Of a DNA stretch of 64,000 nt, positions 33,549-44,888 are shown one piece after another. The notes beneath the pieces were generated by a model. That model did not search any database, was not told the origin of the DNA, and was given only the letters and a program-made list of their open reading frames with translations. The stretch spans positions 5,766,001-5,830,000 of the forward strand of contig JAHWDD010000002.1 in the NCBI GenBank assembly GCA_023897205.1. The letters are read 5' to 3'. The position numbers and the translations under genes were made by a program. The stretch comes from Exophiala sp. HKRS030. Its lineage: Eukaryota; Ascomycota; Eurotiomycetes; Chaetothyriales; Herpotrichiellaceae. The first letter of the stretch is position 1. Each line of letters begins with the position of its first letter.

Positions 33549-34774
33549 ATATGTGGTCCTAGGAATGAATGTGGTCTTAGACACTAGATGACTTACTAAG
33601 ATGGAAAATCCTGGCTCTTCCTCCTACAACTTCATCCTCATACTCAACACTTGACGCTGCGGCTAATTTAGCTACTCAATAGAAGACGCAACAGGCGACA
33701 GATCTTCCCTCCTGTCAACGACGGGCCAAGGCCCCGCGGGAGATTTAGTCTTAGTTACCCAATAACGCAAAAGTGCAGAACTTTGGTTGATCATTACCTA
33801 CTCATGATGTTTCAGGACGAGGCCTGATGTTGCCTCTGCCCGCTTGGCATCATTCCGCCAAGCGCACTTTAACACACCAAGCAAGAATCGCCGAGAGTTG
33901 AAGAAGCTTACCTTGTCGCCACGGATTATGGAGAAGTGATGATTGAAAGATCTCAACGTGACAAGATTTCGCTGGCATGAGGATGACCGTCAAAGTCCGC
34001 GTGCTACAAATCCTCCATTCCAAGTATTGATGACACTGCTCTAGATCCTCTGTGTGTTTTAATCTTCGCCGAACGTCCGGTGTGCCAGGAACGATCCCGA
34101 TATCCGAGAGATGACGATCACTTGAAATCTTTGTGAACCAGGGATGGATCCTCTCTACCAAAACACGCAGGCCCACGGCCTAGCTTCGACCACTGTTACG
34201 TTGTGCATAGTCTCTTATGTCAAAGCTGTCCACTCTGTGGGACGGATACCTCGCCCCTCGGCCACAACAGAGTAGATACTGTTGCTACCCAGGCGTGCCA
34301 GGCACCCTTTGGGTTCACCTTCAAAACACATGACTGGCCAGCCAGGTATTGCTCGATGGTGTCCCCATGTTCGTGAGCCGCTTCAGACCCACAATTGGTC
34401 GTGCGCTTCTGCCGAAGATCGTCAATGCTTGTGCCACGCGACGTCACCAGCTCGTTGTAACACATCTTGCAAGAATGGAAATGCTGTAGGTTCGCCATCG
34501 GGGATCGGCAAGCAGAGTTTGTCCAGAAATAATTCCCCATAATAAGATGTAAGTCCTATGTCGCCTGCATCTTCAGGTGCCTTTCTCTTTCCTTCAGGGC
34601 TTTGTCTTGCTTTACAACGAAGACGACATCCACCGACTTTGAATACATAGAGTCACATGCAGCAATCACCTCGCCTCAATCTCGATTTCCTTTTTTACGC
34701 CTGCTTTATACGGGCTATTCGCGCTGTCAAGTGGCGTTGAATCATTTTCCAAGCGACAAGAAACTACATTCATT
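33549..34774. other. Intergenic region upstream of the amino-acid permease
   Basis: 1.2 kb. Minus-strand frames at 33850-34176 and 34220-34540 lack family features and introns that would extend them. It probably contains the permease promoter. Nothing else is recognised. Confidence 0.5.
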
Positions 34775-36645
34775 ATGTCGAACTTGCGTGAAAAGAGGGA
34801 TGAGCCTGTCTTCGGGCAACCGGGGTCCTTCGAAACCAATCTCAATGGTATGGCTGATCTGGAAGCGCGACGTACTTCCACTACTACGGTGCAAGGCCGC
34901 AAGATGAGTAGAATTGGGCCTCCTCCGAAGGCGTCGATGGAGATCCCTGAGGATGCTAGTTCTGGAGACGAGTACAATAAGCTGGTCGAGATGGAGGCCA
35001 ATGATGCGATCAAGTATAGGACATGCTCCTGGCAAAAGGTTGGTTCTCGCTGGAAACGGAGACCAGATCCTGCGTGCACACATCAGGACGACATCCTAAC
35101 TAACAAATTTCAGACAGCAGCGCTATTATTCTCAGAATACATTTGCCTCGCCATCATGTCCTTCCCTTACTCGTACTCAATCCTGGGTCTGGTCCCAGGA
35201 ATCATTTTGACTATTGTTCAAGCTGCCTTTGTGCTCTATACCTCTCTGATAGTCTGGCAAGTGCCTCTTCAAGTAGGCCAAGATTCATGGCTGACTGGAT
35301 CGTACAGGGAATTCTGTCTTCGTCACCCTGAGGTTCGCGATGTCTGTGACATTGGGCAAATGCTGTTCTGGAATTCGCAATTTGCTTGGTACTTCACTGC
35401 CGTCATGTTCCTACTGAACAATACCTTCATACAGGGCCTTCATGTGTTGGTGATATCGAGATACTTGAACACCATGACCAGTAAGCGACCAACTACGAGA
35501 CTCTATGGCGAAAATTCTAACTCTATCACAAGACCATAGCCTGTGCACTGTGGGTTTTGCTGCAATTGGCGCAGTCATCTCATGGGTCTGCTCGATGCCT
35601 CGAACTTTCAATACACTTTCGAAACTCGCAGCAGCATCAGCTGTCTTCACCTTCATCAGTGTAATTCTCGCTGCGGCCTTCGCAGGTGCCGAAGGGAAGC
35701 ATGGAACTGCAGGCTACAATCCCGATCCCAATTTCATCAATGAAGCCGGAAATAACATTGGTGGCGAGCCACTGGTGCTCATCGTTCCCGCGGCTGGTAC
35801 AACCTTTGTGTCCGGAATGAATGCCTTCCTCAACATTGCTTACACTTTCATTGGGCAAATCACTCTGCCCAGCTTCATTGCAGAAATGAAGAACCCTTAC
35901 GACTTCCGCAAAGCGCTTTGGTTGGTGACGATTTGTGAAATCATCGTCTTCAGTTTGGTCGGCGGTATTGGTAAGCACCCCTCTTGTGTATCTGAGAGAT
36001 AGGAAACTGATGTGAATTCAGTCTACGGCTACACAGGCACTCAATACAACACAGCTCCCGCTTTCGGCAGTCTTGGGAACGATATCTACAAGAAAGTGTC
36101 GTTTTCATTCATGGTTCCAACACTGATTTTCTTGGGCGTCCTATATGCGTCGGTCTCAGCCCGATTTCTATTCTTCCGTATCTTCGAAGGAACTCGTCAC
36201 AAGACCAGTCACACTGTACTCGGCTGGCTCTCATGGGCTGGCATCTTGGCCATGACTTGGATTATGGCATTCATCATTGCAGAAGTGATCCCTTTCTTCG
36301 CAGATCTACTCTCTCTGATGAGTTCGCTATTTGATTCGTTCTTTGGCTGGATTTTTTGGGGCACTGCGTATATCAGGATGAGGCATGCAGATCTGGGGCC
36401 CGGATTCTACAAGAAGAGAGGTATTCGTGGATGGGTTGGATTTATCGTCAATATTTTCATCATCCTCGTCGGATTTTATTTCTTGGGGCTGGGACTTATG
36501 TGAGTTACGCCCGATGACTTAAGATATTGAGCACACAGGGACTAACAAGGCGTGCTCCACCTAGGCCTCCGTCGATAGTATCATCCTGGACTATAAAGCA
36601 GGAAATGTCAAGGGAGTCTTTACTTGTGCGGACAACTCGTTATGA
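34775..36645 (+). CDS. Aa_trans-family amino-acid permease (Mtr-like), frame broken by an apparent 1-base deletion
   Basis: A predicted proton-coupled neutral amino-acid permease of the plasma membrane, related to Neurospora Mtr. Five exons: 34775-35038, 35114-35480, 35533-35970, 36022-36499 and 36565-36645, giving 542 aa. A cytosolic N-terminus of about 90 residues is followed by roughly eleven hydrophobic segments, starting TAALLFSEYICLAIMSFPYS (about residue 89). Intron 2 must end at 35532 to give NHSLCTVGFAAIGAVISW in frame; the later AG at 35542 does not. Near the end, GFYFLGLG should run into TYASVDSIILDY, the usual Mtr-type C-terminus, but one base is missing at the G-run 36491-36493. 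With one added G the frame passes through a GTGAGT intron and ends at 36645. Without it the protein stops at 36503. The substrate is not determined. Confidence 0.87.
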
Positions 36646-37655
36646 GGGATGAAGTTCCTGGATTTGAACTTCATAGAAGTACTGTTCCTGGACTGTATCA
36701 TTCCCGAGCATACTGGCTGAGAAATATAGCCTGTGGCTCAGGCACTTGCTGTCGTGGATTGAAATCTGGATTGATCCAGGCCGAACGACTATCATCAAAG
36801 CAACGAAACATACGATCCTTTGCCCACGACATACTTTAGAGAAGAGGATGTCTAAGGTATTGATCCTTTGTGGAGAGAGGGTTTACAACAATAAATAGAG
36901 AACAAAGAAATAAGAAGTTTTCTGATGGGGGATTGTAAGATAGGAAGTGTTATGCGAAAGTGCCCGCTGTTCCTTATTTTGCGGAGAGGCCAGGAATGGC
37001 ATTTGTTGCGAAACCAGAAAAGGCCAGAATTGCAACTGCATTAGTTGGGGCATTCGTCACCAGCTTGAAACGCATCGTCACCCGAGTCGAGTTCACCGTT
37101 TCATCCATCCAAGCTTAGGCATAACTTCTCTAAGCTTGGCTACTATTTAGCTGCAACTTTGTCTGCTTGGGTTCTGACAGATTTCTGTGACATTCTTCAG
37201 GCTGTGTGGCCGGATCTGTGACCAGCAAACCACGGACCTGGGATCGGTGAAGATCTTGCACCAAAATCGACAACCCCTGCAAGTCCTTTGTCACATTCGG
37301 TCAATGCACTTGGTTTGAGAATCATCTGTACCCTCTCCGTGGGCATTGACTGCACACCTTTTTCTTTCCACCACATATCACCAAATTCACTTTCAAACCA
37401 ACAGCCTTTGGCTTCGAGACTTCTCTGCAGACTCGGTGACACCCACGTGCTGAGATCTCCTCCCCATCCGACCCCTCAGCCAGTCGTACGCACTTCTTCA
37501 GGCCACCATCTCCCTTTTCCAAGAAGAATACGCCCAGAACGCAATTCCAATCCCTTCGCGGACCACTGCCACCACGCAATCATACCTCCACAAATCGAAA
37601 AGAGACCTCACACTTCAAAGGGCAGGCCGTGTGGGGAGGGGGATGAGCCGGAGGG
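36646..37655. other. Intergenic region upstream of ANP1
   Basis: 1.0 kb. A frame at 37288-37659 overlaps the ANP1 start and is not supported. The stretch 37440-37650 is C-rich on the plus strand and is probably ANP1 5' UTR. Confidence 0.5.
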
Positions 37656-39305
37656 ATGAACAGGCATCACGCCTCTGCTAATGGCTACGGTGCCAACAAG
37701 AAGCGCGACGATGACCGTTATCACCTGTCTGAGAAATCCGACCTGGAAAGCAAGTACATCTGGGGCGTCAACGATTTAGTCGATGATGAAAAATCAGATT
37801 CTGCCTTCGGCCGACGTTTCGAGCCTCGAAAGAAGGCCATACATAATCGAAGTCGATTATTCCGGCTTGCCTTGATCACTTTCACCTCCTTTGTACTTCT
37901 AGTCATATTCTTCTTCCCTTCGACCAGACATATACCTTCCTTGTCAACCGAATCCAAACCAATACACGGAGATGACATACAAACCCTACGATACTATGAC
38001 CTGGACGACGTGCAGGGAACCTCTGTTGGTTGGGAGCGAGAAGAGAGGGTTTTACTCTGTACACCTTTACGCGACGCTGCACCTCACTTACCCATGTTCT
38101 TTTCTCATCTACGAAATTTCACTTATCCTCACCACCTTATTGACCTAGCTTTTCTGGTGTCTGATTCCAAGGATGATACTGAAGGCGTATTGACACGAAT
38201 GCTCGAGGATTTACAGGCTGATCCAGATCCAGCACAACCATACGGAGAGATTTCAGTCATCCATAAAGATTTTGGGCAAGCTGTCGGTCAAGATGTGGAC
38301 AACAGACACGGATTTGCTGCGCAGGCAGGAAGGAGAAAACTCATGGCTCGAGCAAGAAATTGGCTATTGAGTGCCGCCCTCAGACCATATCACAGTTGGG
38401 TATACTGGCGAGATGCTGACGTCGAGACCTGTCCTTTCACCGTCATTGAAGATCTGATGAGACATGATAGAGACATTATTGTGCCAAGTAGGATGAACTT
38501 TTTCCTTGTGAAAGCAACATTTGACTAACTTTCGGCAGATATTTGGCGCCCTCTCCCAGATTGGTTAGGTGGCGAGCAGCCGTACGATTTGAACTCATGG
38601 CAAGAATCAGAGACCGCAATAGCTCTTGCCGAGACCTTGGATGAAGATGCTGTCATTGTCGAAGGTTATGCGGAATATGCTACATGGCGGCCTCACCTTG
38701 CATATCTGCGAGACCCATACGGTGACCCGGATGTCGAAATGGAACTCGATGGTATCGGTGGTGTGTCGATTCTTGCCAAAGCTCGAGTATCACGCGCTGG
38801 TGTTCACTTTCCAGCTTTCTCCTTTGAGAGGCACGCCGAGACCGAAGGGTTTGGAAAAATGGCCAAGAGAATGGACTTTTCCGTCGTCGGTCTTCCTCAT
38901 TATACCGTGTGGCATTTGTACGAACCTTCGGTCGATGACATCAGACACATGGAAGAAATGGAGAACGAGAAACGTGAGAGAGAGGCGAAGGAAAAAGAAG
39001 CTGCTGATCTTGCACGGAAGGTTCAGGAAAATTTCCAACCTGTTGGCAAGGAATGGGAGAAGGAGAAGGAAGCAATTGCCGAAAGTGCCTCCAAAAAGAG
39101 CCAGAAACACAAGTTCACCGGAGAAGATCCCGACGATGAAAACGATCAGACTACCAATAACAAAGCTACTGGTCGTCATAGTGCCATTGAAGACGATGAT
39201 GAAGACACGACTGAGAAGGCTAGTCAGAAAAATCAACGGAAGGGTGGGCGATCTTCAGGAGGACAATCTGTGGACGATGTCAAGCGTGCTGCTTTTGACA
39301 ACTGA
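37656..39305 (+). CDS. ANP1: Golgi alpha-1,6-mannosyltransferase subunit, Anp1/Mnn9/Van1 family
   Basis: A type II Golgi membrane protein of the mannan polymerase complexes that extend N-glycan outer chains. Two exons, 37656-38487 and 38539-39305, are joined by a 51-nt intron with a GACTAAC branch and give 532 aa. A cytosolic N-terminus is followed by one transmembrane anchor (about residues 69-88, FRLALITFTSFVLLVIFFFP). The catalytic domain starts YYDLDDVQGTSVGWEREERV, then NFTYPHHLIDLAFLVSDS, HKDFGQAVGQ and WRDADVET, whose DAD (about 252-254) is the metal-binding DxD. The splice yields PNIWRPLPDWLGGEQPYDLN. The pattern fits Anp1 best; Van1 and Mnn9 are paralogues. A charged, low-complexity C-terminal extension of about 150 residues, rich in Glu, Lys and Asp, exceeds the yeast protein. 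Confidence 0.85.
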
Positions 39306-39978
39306 GATTTGCTTGGTGCCGACTTCTCCCAATCGCCTGGAGGATCTTGTCTTAACAATACGACTGTGGAGGGAAACACGAATATGGATATGGGTCATAG
39401 ACAGCGAGTGATCATTTCGGACGGAGACATGACTTTCAAAAGCGGCGTTTTCAGGTCGGATGGCGAGTCTTTCACAAAGAAAAGTGATACCTTATGGCTC
39501 AATTGTTGTACGTATAGAAACACGGAATCTGGGCCATGGAGGTCATTGACCAGGTCGTAGAGGAAGAGGCCTCACTTGATGTTGATCGTGGACTTATTGT
39601 ACGAGGATTAAAAATGCGTCAGCGGAACAACAGGATCTTGATACAAGTAGCTCTACCATCAAAACGTCAGGCATGACTCTTGCGTCAGAACGATAATTGT
39701 GCTTACCATTCATGAGGGTTATGGCATTCTACTGCGAGGTTTGTCCTGTAGCGATTTGGAGTGCGTCCAGATGATGTAATTAAGGCGCTTTGCCAGAAAC
39801 GCGTCGTACTTCGTCTAGTTAGACGCGTCGAGTCACCCCGCGCCAGCCATAACCGTACTTTTGACCTACTCCGTAGTATTTGTACTGAGGCGGAGGATAT
39901 TGTACCTATACAGTATAAATCTAATACAGAGCCAAAGCATCTCTCTCCTGCTGGTCAACAGGATCAGCCAACAAAAAC
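39306..39978. other. Intergenic region upstream of RNase H2C
   Basis: 673 bp holding the ANP1 3' flank and the RNase H2C promoter with its two ACGCGT boxes. No further gene is seen. Confidence 0.55.
39799..39828. promoter_or_regulatory. Pair of MCB-like boxes upstream of RNase H2C
   Basis: ACGCGTCG occurs twice, with the ACGCGT cores at 39799-39804 and 39823-39828, a 24-bp repeat interval. They lie 175 and 151 bp upstream of the ATG at 39979. ACGCGT is the MBF-bound MluI cell-cycle box in yeasts. Paired boxes upstream of a replication-repair gene suggest S-phase induction; this is inference. Confidence 0.45.
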
Positions 39979-40643
39979 ATGCTTGCCCTCCAAAGACAAG
40001 AGCCCCAAAAGCGGGACAAGTGCACGATGAACATCCTGCCCTGCAGAATCCACTATGATGGGCCTACAAAAGTGACCAAAAGATACTGGAATCCGGTCTC
40101 TGAATCTGGTTTGTACTCATCCCGGGGCGGAGAATGCTGCTGCGGAAGAGACACGATCAAGCTAACGGAATTGCTTTTGTTGCAGATGCCACGAAGACAT
40201 CGTACTTCCGAGGCCGAAAACTTCGAGGACGGAGTATCAAGATCGCAGAGGGTTATGAGGGTATGTTCGCTCCTGGAGTGCATTCGATGAAACGAGAAAA
40301 GCCCCTGACGATGAGCAATAGGCATAGTTGTGGACTCAACAGACAAATTCATCGCGCTGCCGACGAAAGCGACTTCCCGGCCGACATACACGCAGATCGA
40401 CGACGACATCGAGATCGAAGAGGAAGAAGATGAACCGCCGGAGCCGGTCAGAATCCTGCAGGAGGTGTCGACGTTTGACGAAGTCGTGGTCTGGGCCACG
40501 ATGCCGTGCCAGATGCGGATAATGCTTTTGTCAGAGGTGTGCAGGATTGGATTGGGTTTGCGGAAGCGTTGCATGGGAAGCCTCCGGTAAATGAGAAGCC
40601 TGGCAAGGAGACAGAGGAGGATGATAAGGAAACGGAAACTTGA
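39979..40643 (+). CDS. RNH203: Ribonuclease H2 subunit C, frame broken by an apparent 1-base deletion
   Basis: RNase H2 removes ribonucleotides from DNA and degrades RNA:DNA hybrids; subunit C is a non-catalytic scaffold with subunit B. Three exons: 39979-40108, 40186-40260 and 40322-40643. Family features are ILPCRIHYDGPTKVTKRYW, then YFRGRKLRGRSIKIAEGYEG formed across the introns, then DKFIALPTK and TFDEVVVW. Directly after VVVW the frame fails at the G-run 40493-40495. With one added G it reads GHDAVPDADNAFVRGVQDW and IGFAEALHGKPP, the expected C-terminus, and stops at 40643 (175 aa). As given, it would run in a foreign frame to 40590. An acidic insertion (DDDIEIEEEEDEPPE) precedes the final block. 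The start could also be the ATG at 40027. Confidence 0.85.
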
Positions 40644-40870
40644 GAGGTTAAAAGAGGGAAGAATACGAGACCCTTGAGGACAGGTCGTCAAGAAAAAACA
40701 CCATCAGACGCATGGATGGCCGCGAAAGGTGGTGATGGTCATGGGGACACTACACCATGCTCAGCAACAATGCCAGAATGCATACAAAACGCCACGAGTG
40801 TACTCTTTACACTGCAAGTGGAGTCCACGCCAGTCTACGCCAACAAAATCGACCCAAATACCGCAGAGCG

Positions 40871-41503
40871 TTACTTCTTCGACGCCGCCGTCTTCAAATA
40901 CTCCTTCTTCGCATCCGTCCACTCCTGCTTGAGCCTCAGATACTTCTCGTCCGCAATACACCTCCGCCAAAAGCCCTTGAACAGCTCACTGGCCTCCAGC
41001 TTCTCTCTCCTCTTCCCGTCGACATCGTCGTCCTCGCTCCACTTATCCAACTTCTCGCCGTCCTTGCCATACTTCCTCCCACCCTTATGGTTGGCATAGC
41101 GCTTCGCCCTCGTCATGCCCATCTGGATGAACTTGCGCGCCATGTCGGCGCCTACGAGATCCCCACGCTGCACATACGATTGGAAGATCGACCACAAAGC
41201 GTCGGCGGACTTTTGCGCGATCGGGACTGTGCGGAATGCCCAGAACGGGAGGATCAGTGATTTGTACGGTTCAAATGACAATACCCCCATTTCTCCTCGG
41301 GCGATTTCATATGAGAAGCGAAGCGATATGTCATCAAGGGCGGGTGTGGCGAGTGGTGGGTTTGGAGGAGTGAGTGATGTTTCAGTCGATTTGGGCATTG
41401 TTCTTGTGAAGCGACGATTCGGACATGGCGTTTGAGCCTTGACAGTGCTGCTGATGTGTGTTTGAGCATTGAGTGTAGACGACTTGGTGGATGTTTGAGT
41501 CAT
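40871..41503 (-). CDS. DUF4385 domain protein
   Basis: A 210-aa protein of the DUF4385 family, whose biochemical role is unknown. Conserved features are FSYEIARGEMGVLSFEPYKS, then LPFWAFRTVPIAQKSADALW and MARKFIQMGMTRAKRYANHK with the following GGRKY. A charged C-terminal helix follows (about residues 160-210), ending in KTAASKK. The Thr/Ser-rich first 40 residues are not part of the domain and may be a targeting or disordered segment; later in-frame ATGs such as MPKSTETS are alternative starts. It is convergent with RNase H2C, with about 230 bp between the stops. Confidence 0.85.
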   Translation of the reverse strand: MTQTSTKSSTLNAQTHISSTVKAQTPCPNRRFTRTMPKSTETSLTPPNPPLATPALDDISLRFSYEIARGEMGVLSFEPYKSLILPFWAFRTVPIAQKSADALWSIFQSYVQRGDLVGADMARKFIQMGMTRAKRYANHKGGRKYGKDGEKLDKWSEDDDVDGKRREKLEASELFKGFWRRCIADEKYLRLKQEWTDAKKEYLKTAASKK

Positions 41504-41944
41504 GACGTAGATTGTTATGATCATGGAAGGGCCCGATATGGTGCCGCATAGCGGAGATGTTATCCGTAACCTAGTATTCAGCAGTTCCCGAGATCTACAG
41601 AACTCTTATCCAGCAGCAAGTGTAGTAGATACCTGCTCAGCAGCACGATGTGGGGCAAGGGAAGATCGAGTTTCCTCTTACTGAATCTAACTCAGATACA
41701 AGTCGTTGGTGAACCAACGTTTGCACAATGCCATGCGATAAACCCAATTCGTCGCCCACACGCCTCAAACGCCGTTCTTCCCAATGTCTACACAAGCGAA
41801 CCACGCCGAGTTATATGATATGCTTTTACCCCAAGCTTCGTTGTGTCATCCTCAACAAGTAATTCCATATTCTACAAGCAGGCCACATAGGATCTACGTG
41901 CCAGTGGTCCATGGTGACTATTCCTGGAACCATTTACCTCATGA
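41504..41944. other. Upstream region of the DUF4385 gene
   Basis: 441 bp between two minus-strand genes. A 64-codon plus-strand frame at 41784 has no features. Confidence 0.5.
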
Positions 41945-42826
41945 TCATTTAGGCACAGCCCCGACTTTTCCATACTGAGTAGTTTTCTTGAACCGTCGCT
42001 GGCTGAAGATAAACAGCACCACACACAGAGTCTCAACCACAACGGCGATTATGGCTGCCGCAAAAGTATAGTTCTGAAGTCATAGTTCGTTAGCGGGTGC
42101 GGAATACTGAGCGAGACGATCGGATGTGTTTGTGCGTTGACATACCTGTTGAACACACATTGCCTTCCACTTGACAGTCTCACTGGTCGAGTGGTCGCGA
42201 TAGCATGACCAGGACCAGATATCCCAATGGTCCTGGTCGCCTCCTTGGGAATACACCACCCTAAACGCAACAAGGGCCGCGATCCAGGCGGCAACAAGTG
42301 CGATTGAGCTTATGTAGACGCTGATTGCATGCAAAATCCCGTCGTGTAGGCCTTGGAACTGCATAGCAAGGAGAATAGAGGGTTAGCTCGTCTCCTCAAG
42401 AAGCTCGATGACTGAAGTAAAACTTACACAACTGCACAGGCTTGTCAATGCGAGTAATTCAACCACAGTCCCAAACGCGCCGACACTCAACATCAGATAA
42501 GCCGGCCAGCTATCAACGGGCGGCCAAGATCGAGTGCGCAGACCAGTCGTTGTATTGTGATAGGTGTCGTGACGTGTGTCCAACCAGACGTAGATCGTAT
42601 AGACCTGAATACTAAGAACACTGACCGCGATCGCCAGGCCGAAGGCTCTGAGCGTAGTGCGGATTCCACTCGTAGGAGGCGCTCGCGGTAGACGCGACGG
42701 GTTTGCTTGCCGGGCGGTGTGAAGGGGCTTTTCTTCAGGTCCGGGTCTCAGAAGCGCATCTGAATCATCGCCGTCTCGCCCAACCTGGCGGTACGGTTCG
42801 TAGGAAGAATTTCGACCGGAGGCCAT
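41945..42826 (-). CDS. Four-transmembrane protein of unknown function
   Basis: I do not recognise a named family. Three exons, 42428-42826, 42146-42358 and 41945-42073, keep phase 0 at both introns (69 and 72 nt; donors GTAAGT and GTATGT; acceptors GCAG and TCAG; CTAAC branch sites) and give 246 aa. The N-terminal 55 residues are polar and basic. Hydrophobic segments lie at about 60-82 (FGLAIAVSVLSIQVYTIYVW), 108-131 (AYLMLSVGAFGTVVELLALT), 142-168 (AISVYISSIALVAAWIAALV) and 206-226 (TFAAAIIAVVVETLCVVLFI). A loop with three tryptophans and a cysteine lies between TM3 and TM4. The topology resembles MARVEL-type or claudin-like fungal proteins, but no signature supports that. The exon structure makes it a convincing gene. 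Confidence 0.7.
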
Positions 42827-44024
42827 TTCAAGATGTTGAGGAAGGTTGACGAGGAGGACTGGCAGAGAATAAAATGTTGGATGTGTAGACTTTTGCATGT
42901 AATGTGAGGCAATGAAGACATGTGCGAATACTTATCTTTGCTTCATGGATCGACTTACTCACCTCCCTGTCATACAGGCGGGGATGCTCGCTGCCTCGCC
43001 TCATGGAGTAGACCTAAACCTATTCCCACCTGCATATCTTTCAGGGTGCCAGGCTTGCAGGCCTGGTGGATCGCAAGCTGAAGATGGGGCCAAGGCTCGG
43101 CCTCGTTGACTCTGACCCTGGACTGGGGACTCCGTACAGTTGACTCCTTGGTGGAAATGGTGCGATGAAAAGTGGTAGTCGGTTACAGATATCTCTACCT
43201 ATCGAGAGCCGAGGATGTAATGTCTGCCCCATCATAGTCTGCGGTGTAGGGAAACCTTCCGGCTGAAATAGGTAGTCCGCTCAGATGAGTATAGTAGGAA
43301 AGAAATCGGTTCCTGCCAAGGCCGCCTCCGCCCCTGTCGCGGCGCAGAAGACTGCAAACATCGCTAGTCGAGGCTGGGTAGCGATGACTAACCACAGGTC
43401 TAGGTCCTTGAGGAGATTACCTGCATTCTATTCCACGTGCCGGCGTAACATAGACCTCGAAAAAAGGACTTCTAGCACTTGTCAATTTGTTAGGGCTGAC
43501 ATTGTACCAATGCCAAGGTTTCCTCCTTCCCAAAGTTGTGACGCGAAATATCACTTGTTCTCAGCTCTATTCTTACATAACTTCAAGGTGGATCATGAGC
43601 TTAAAATACCACCCTTCATGATCTACCATTCTTCCATGCAAGATGATACGCACTACCGTTTTGGGGCATGCCTTGCAGGGAAAATAATCTAGGGCTTTGG
43701 GAGGTCCTAGGGATGGGGCCGTGGCTGTACGGTAAGGTGTTCTGGTTGGGAGAGTCATGGTATCCAGCGTGATCAGCCTGCTTAACTAAAGGATCTGTCA
43801 AGACTCCACTACTGGTTGCATGCGTGGCAGAGCCATGGTGCACCGTCTCGATGAGGCTTGTTTGGAAACGGCATGTCGATTTCATATATCAGACGAGTAT
43901 ACGCCTGATGAACAAATTCCAGGTAAACAGACACACAACCCCAGTTCTCCAAGCTTCTATCAACGCCCGATCTCTACTCTGTATGCAAAGAGATCATACT
44001 CGCAGAACGCATATCCAAACAAAC
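42827..44024. other. Divergent intergenic region
   Basis: 1.2 kb between the four-TM protein and the secreted protein. Frames near 43285-43692 are anonymous. No repeat or RNA is recognised. Confidence 0.5.
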
Positions 44025-44888
44025 ATGTATCTGGCCATTGCATTCCTCCCTTTTCTCGCACACATCACGAGCGCAAGCATCTCCCTTGCCACCTTCGCAC
44101 AACCAAACTGTAATGGAAAGCTTAGCGACAATATCCGTTCAAATGCAGCCAATTTCGCTGACAGCAGTGAATGTATTGCAACGAATCAATTCGGCTCTGT
44201 CGAAATTATATCCTCTACCCAAGGATTTACCTGTCATGTCTATTCGGACAGAGCATGCGCCAACTTCCTAGACACTTTCTCTACCACTGGCGAATGCTCC
44301 AGTATCATCGGCTCCGGTGTCATTTGTTTCAGTCAAGCAGCTTTCGACAATCCGCTTGAAGGGGCTGACGGTCAATTGTCGCTTGGTGGGAAATTTGTCA
44401 CTACCTTCCGAACTGGCGGCGAGCTCATTCGCTTGGGGGTTGGTCAGGCCTGTAGCAATAACGCATGCGATCCCACTAATCCCTTCAACGAGCCGGCTGA
44501 TCCTGTGATAGAAGGGAGAGGCACATTCTTTGTGACGGTAGACGGCAACTTTGACAATACGGACCAACGTGACTATATGTCAAACGTCTTACAGACGGCG
44601 TTTGATTTGGCACAAACAGCGGACCGTCCCAATCCTCTGGCGTTTCTCAATGGCCAAGGAACACTCGACAGACCGTTTATTCGGGACGTGCCAACCTTTG
44701 GTCAGGTGGTCATCAACGACGCAAGAGGCAACAATTTAGCACAGATGTCAGTGAGACTTAGCCATGTCGAGTCGGAAACCGAGGGAAACTGTGAGAGCGC
44801 AATTGCCAAAATCTCCGAGGCTGTGATTGCAGCCATCCCCGTTGTGGGTGGCGTTGGTGGCATCATATTCAAGGTCGCCTGTATATGA
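44025..44888 (+). CDS. Predicted secreted cysteine-rich protein, unknown
   Basis: A 287-aa intronless gene. The frame opens upstream at 43824, but the ATG at 44025 gives a clear signal peptide (MYLAIAFLPFLAHITSASI) and is preferred. The mature N-terminal domain (about residues 20-115) has six cysteines (PNCNG, SECIA, FTCHV, RACAN, GECSS, VICFS), consistent with three disulfides. A second region has ACSNNACDP. The remainder looks globular (GRGTFFVTVDGNFDNTDQRD). The C-terminus is short and hydrophobic with glycines (AVIAAIPVVGGVGGIIFKVA), ending Cys-Ile. That could be a membrane-interacting helix; there is no clear GPI site. No family is recognised, and an effector-like or cell-wall role would be speculation. 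Confidence 0.65.
   Translation: MYLAIAFLPFLAHITSASISLATFAQPNCNGKLSDNIRSNAANFADSSECIATNQFGSVEIISSTQGFTCHVYSDRACANFLDTFSTTGECSSIIGSGVICFSQAAFDNPLEGADGQLSLGGKFVTTFRTGGELIRLGVGQACSNNACDPTNPFNEPADPVIEGRGTFFVTVDGNFDNTDQRDYMSNVLQTAFDLAQTADRPNPLAFLNGQGTLDRPFIRDVPTFGQVVINDARGNNLAQMSVRLSHVESETEGNCESAIAKISEAVIAAIPVVGGVGGIIFKVACI

Noticed and set aside
34666..35083. Minus-strand frames of 113-137 codons over the permease start.
   Set aside because: Antisense shadows of the permease's first exon, without features of their own.
40053..40691. 212-codon minus-strand open frame.
   Set aside because: It is antisense to RNase H2C and spans its introns; the sense exons carry the conserved motifs.
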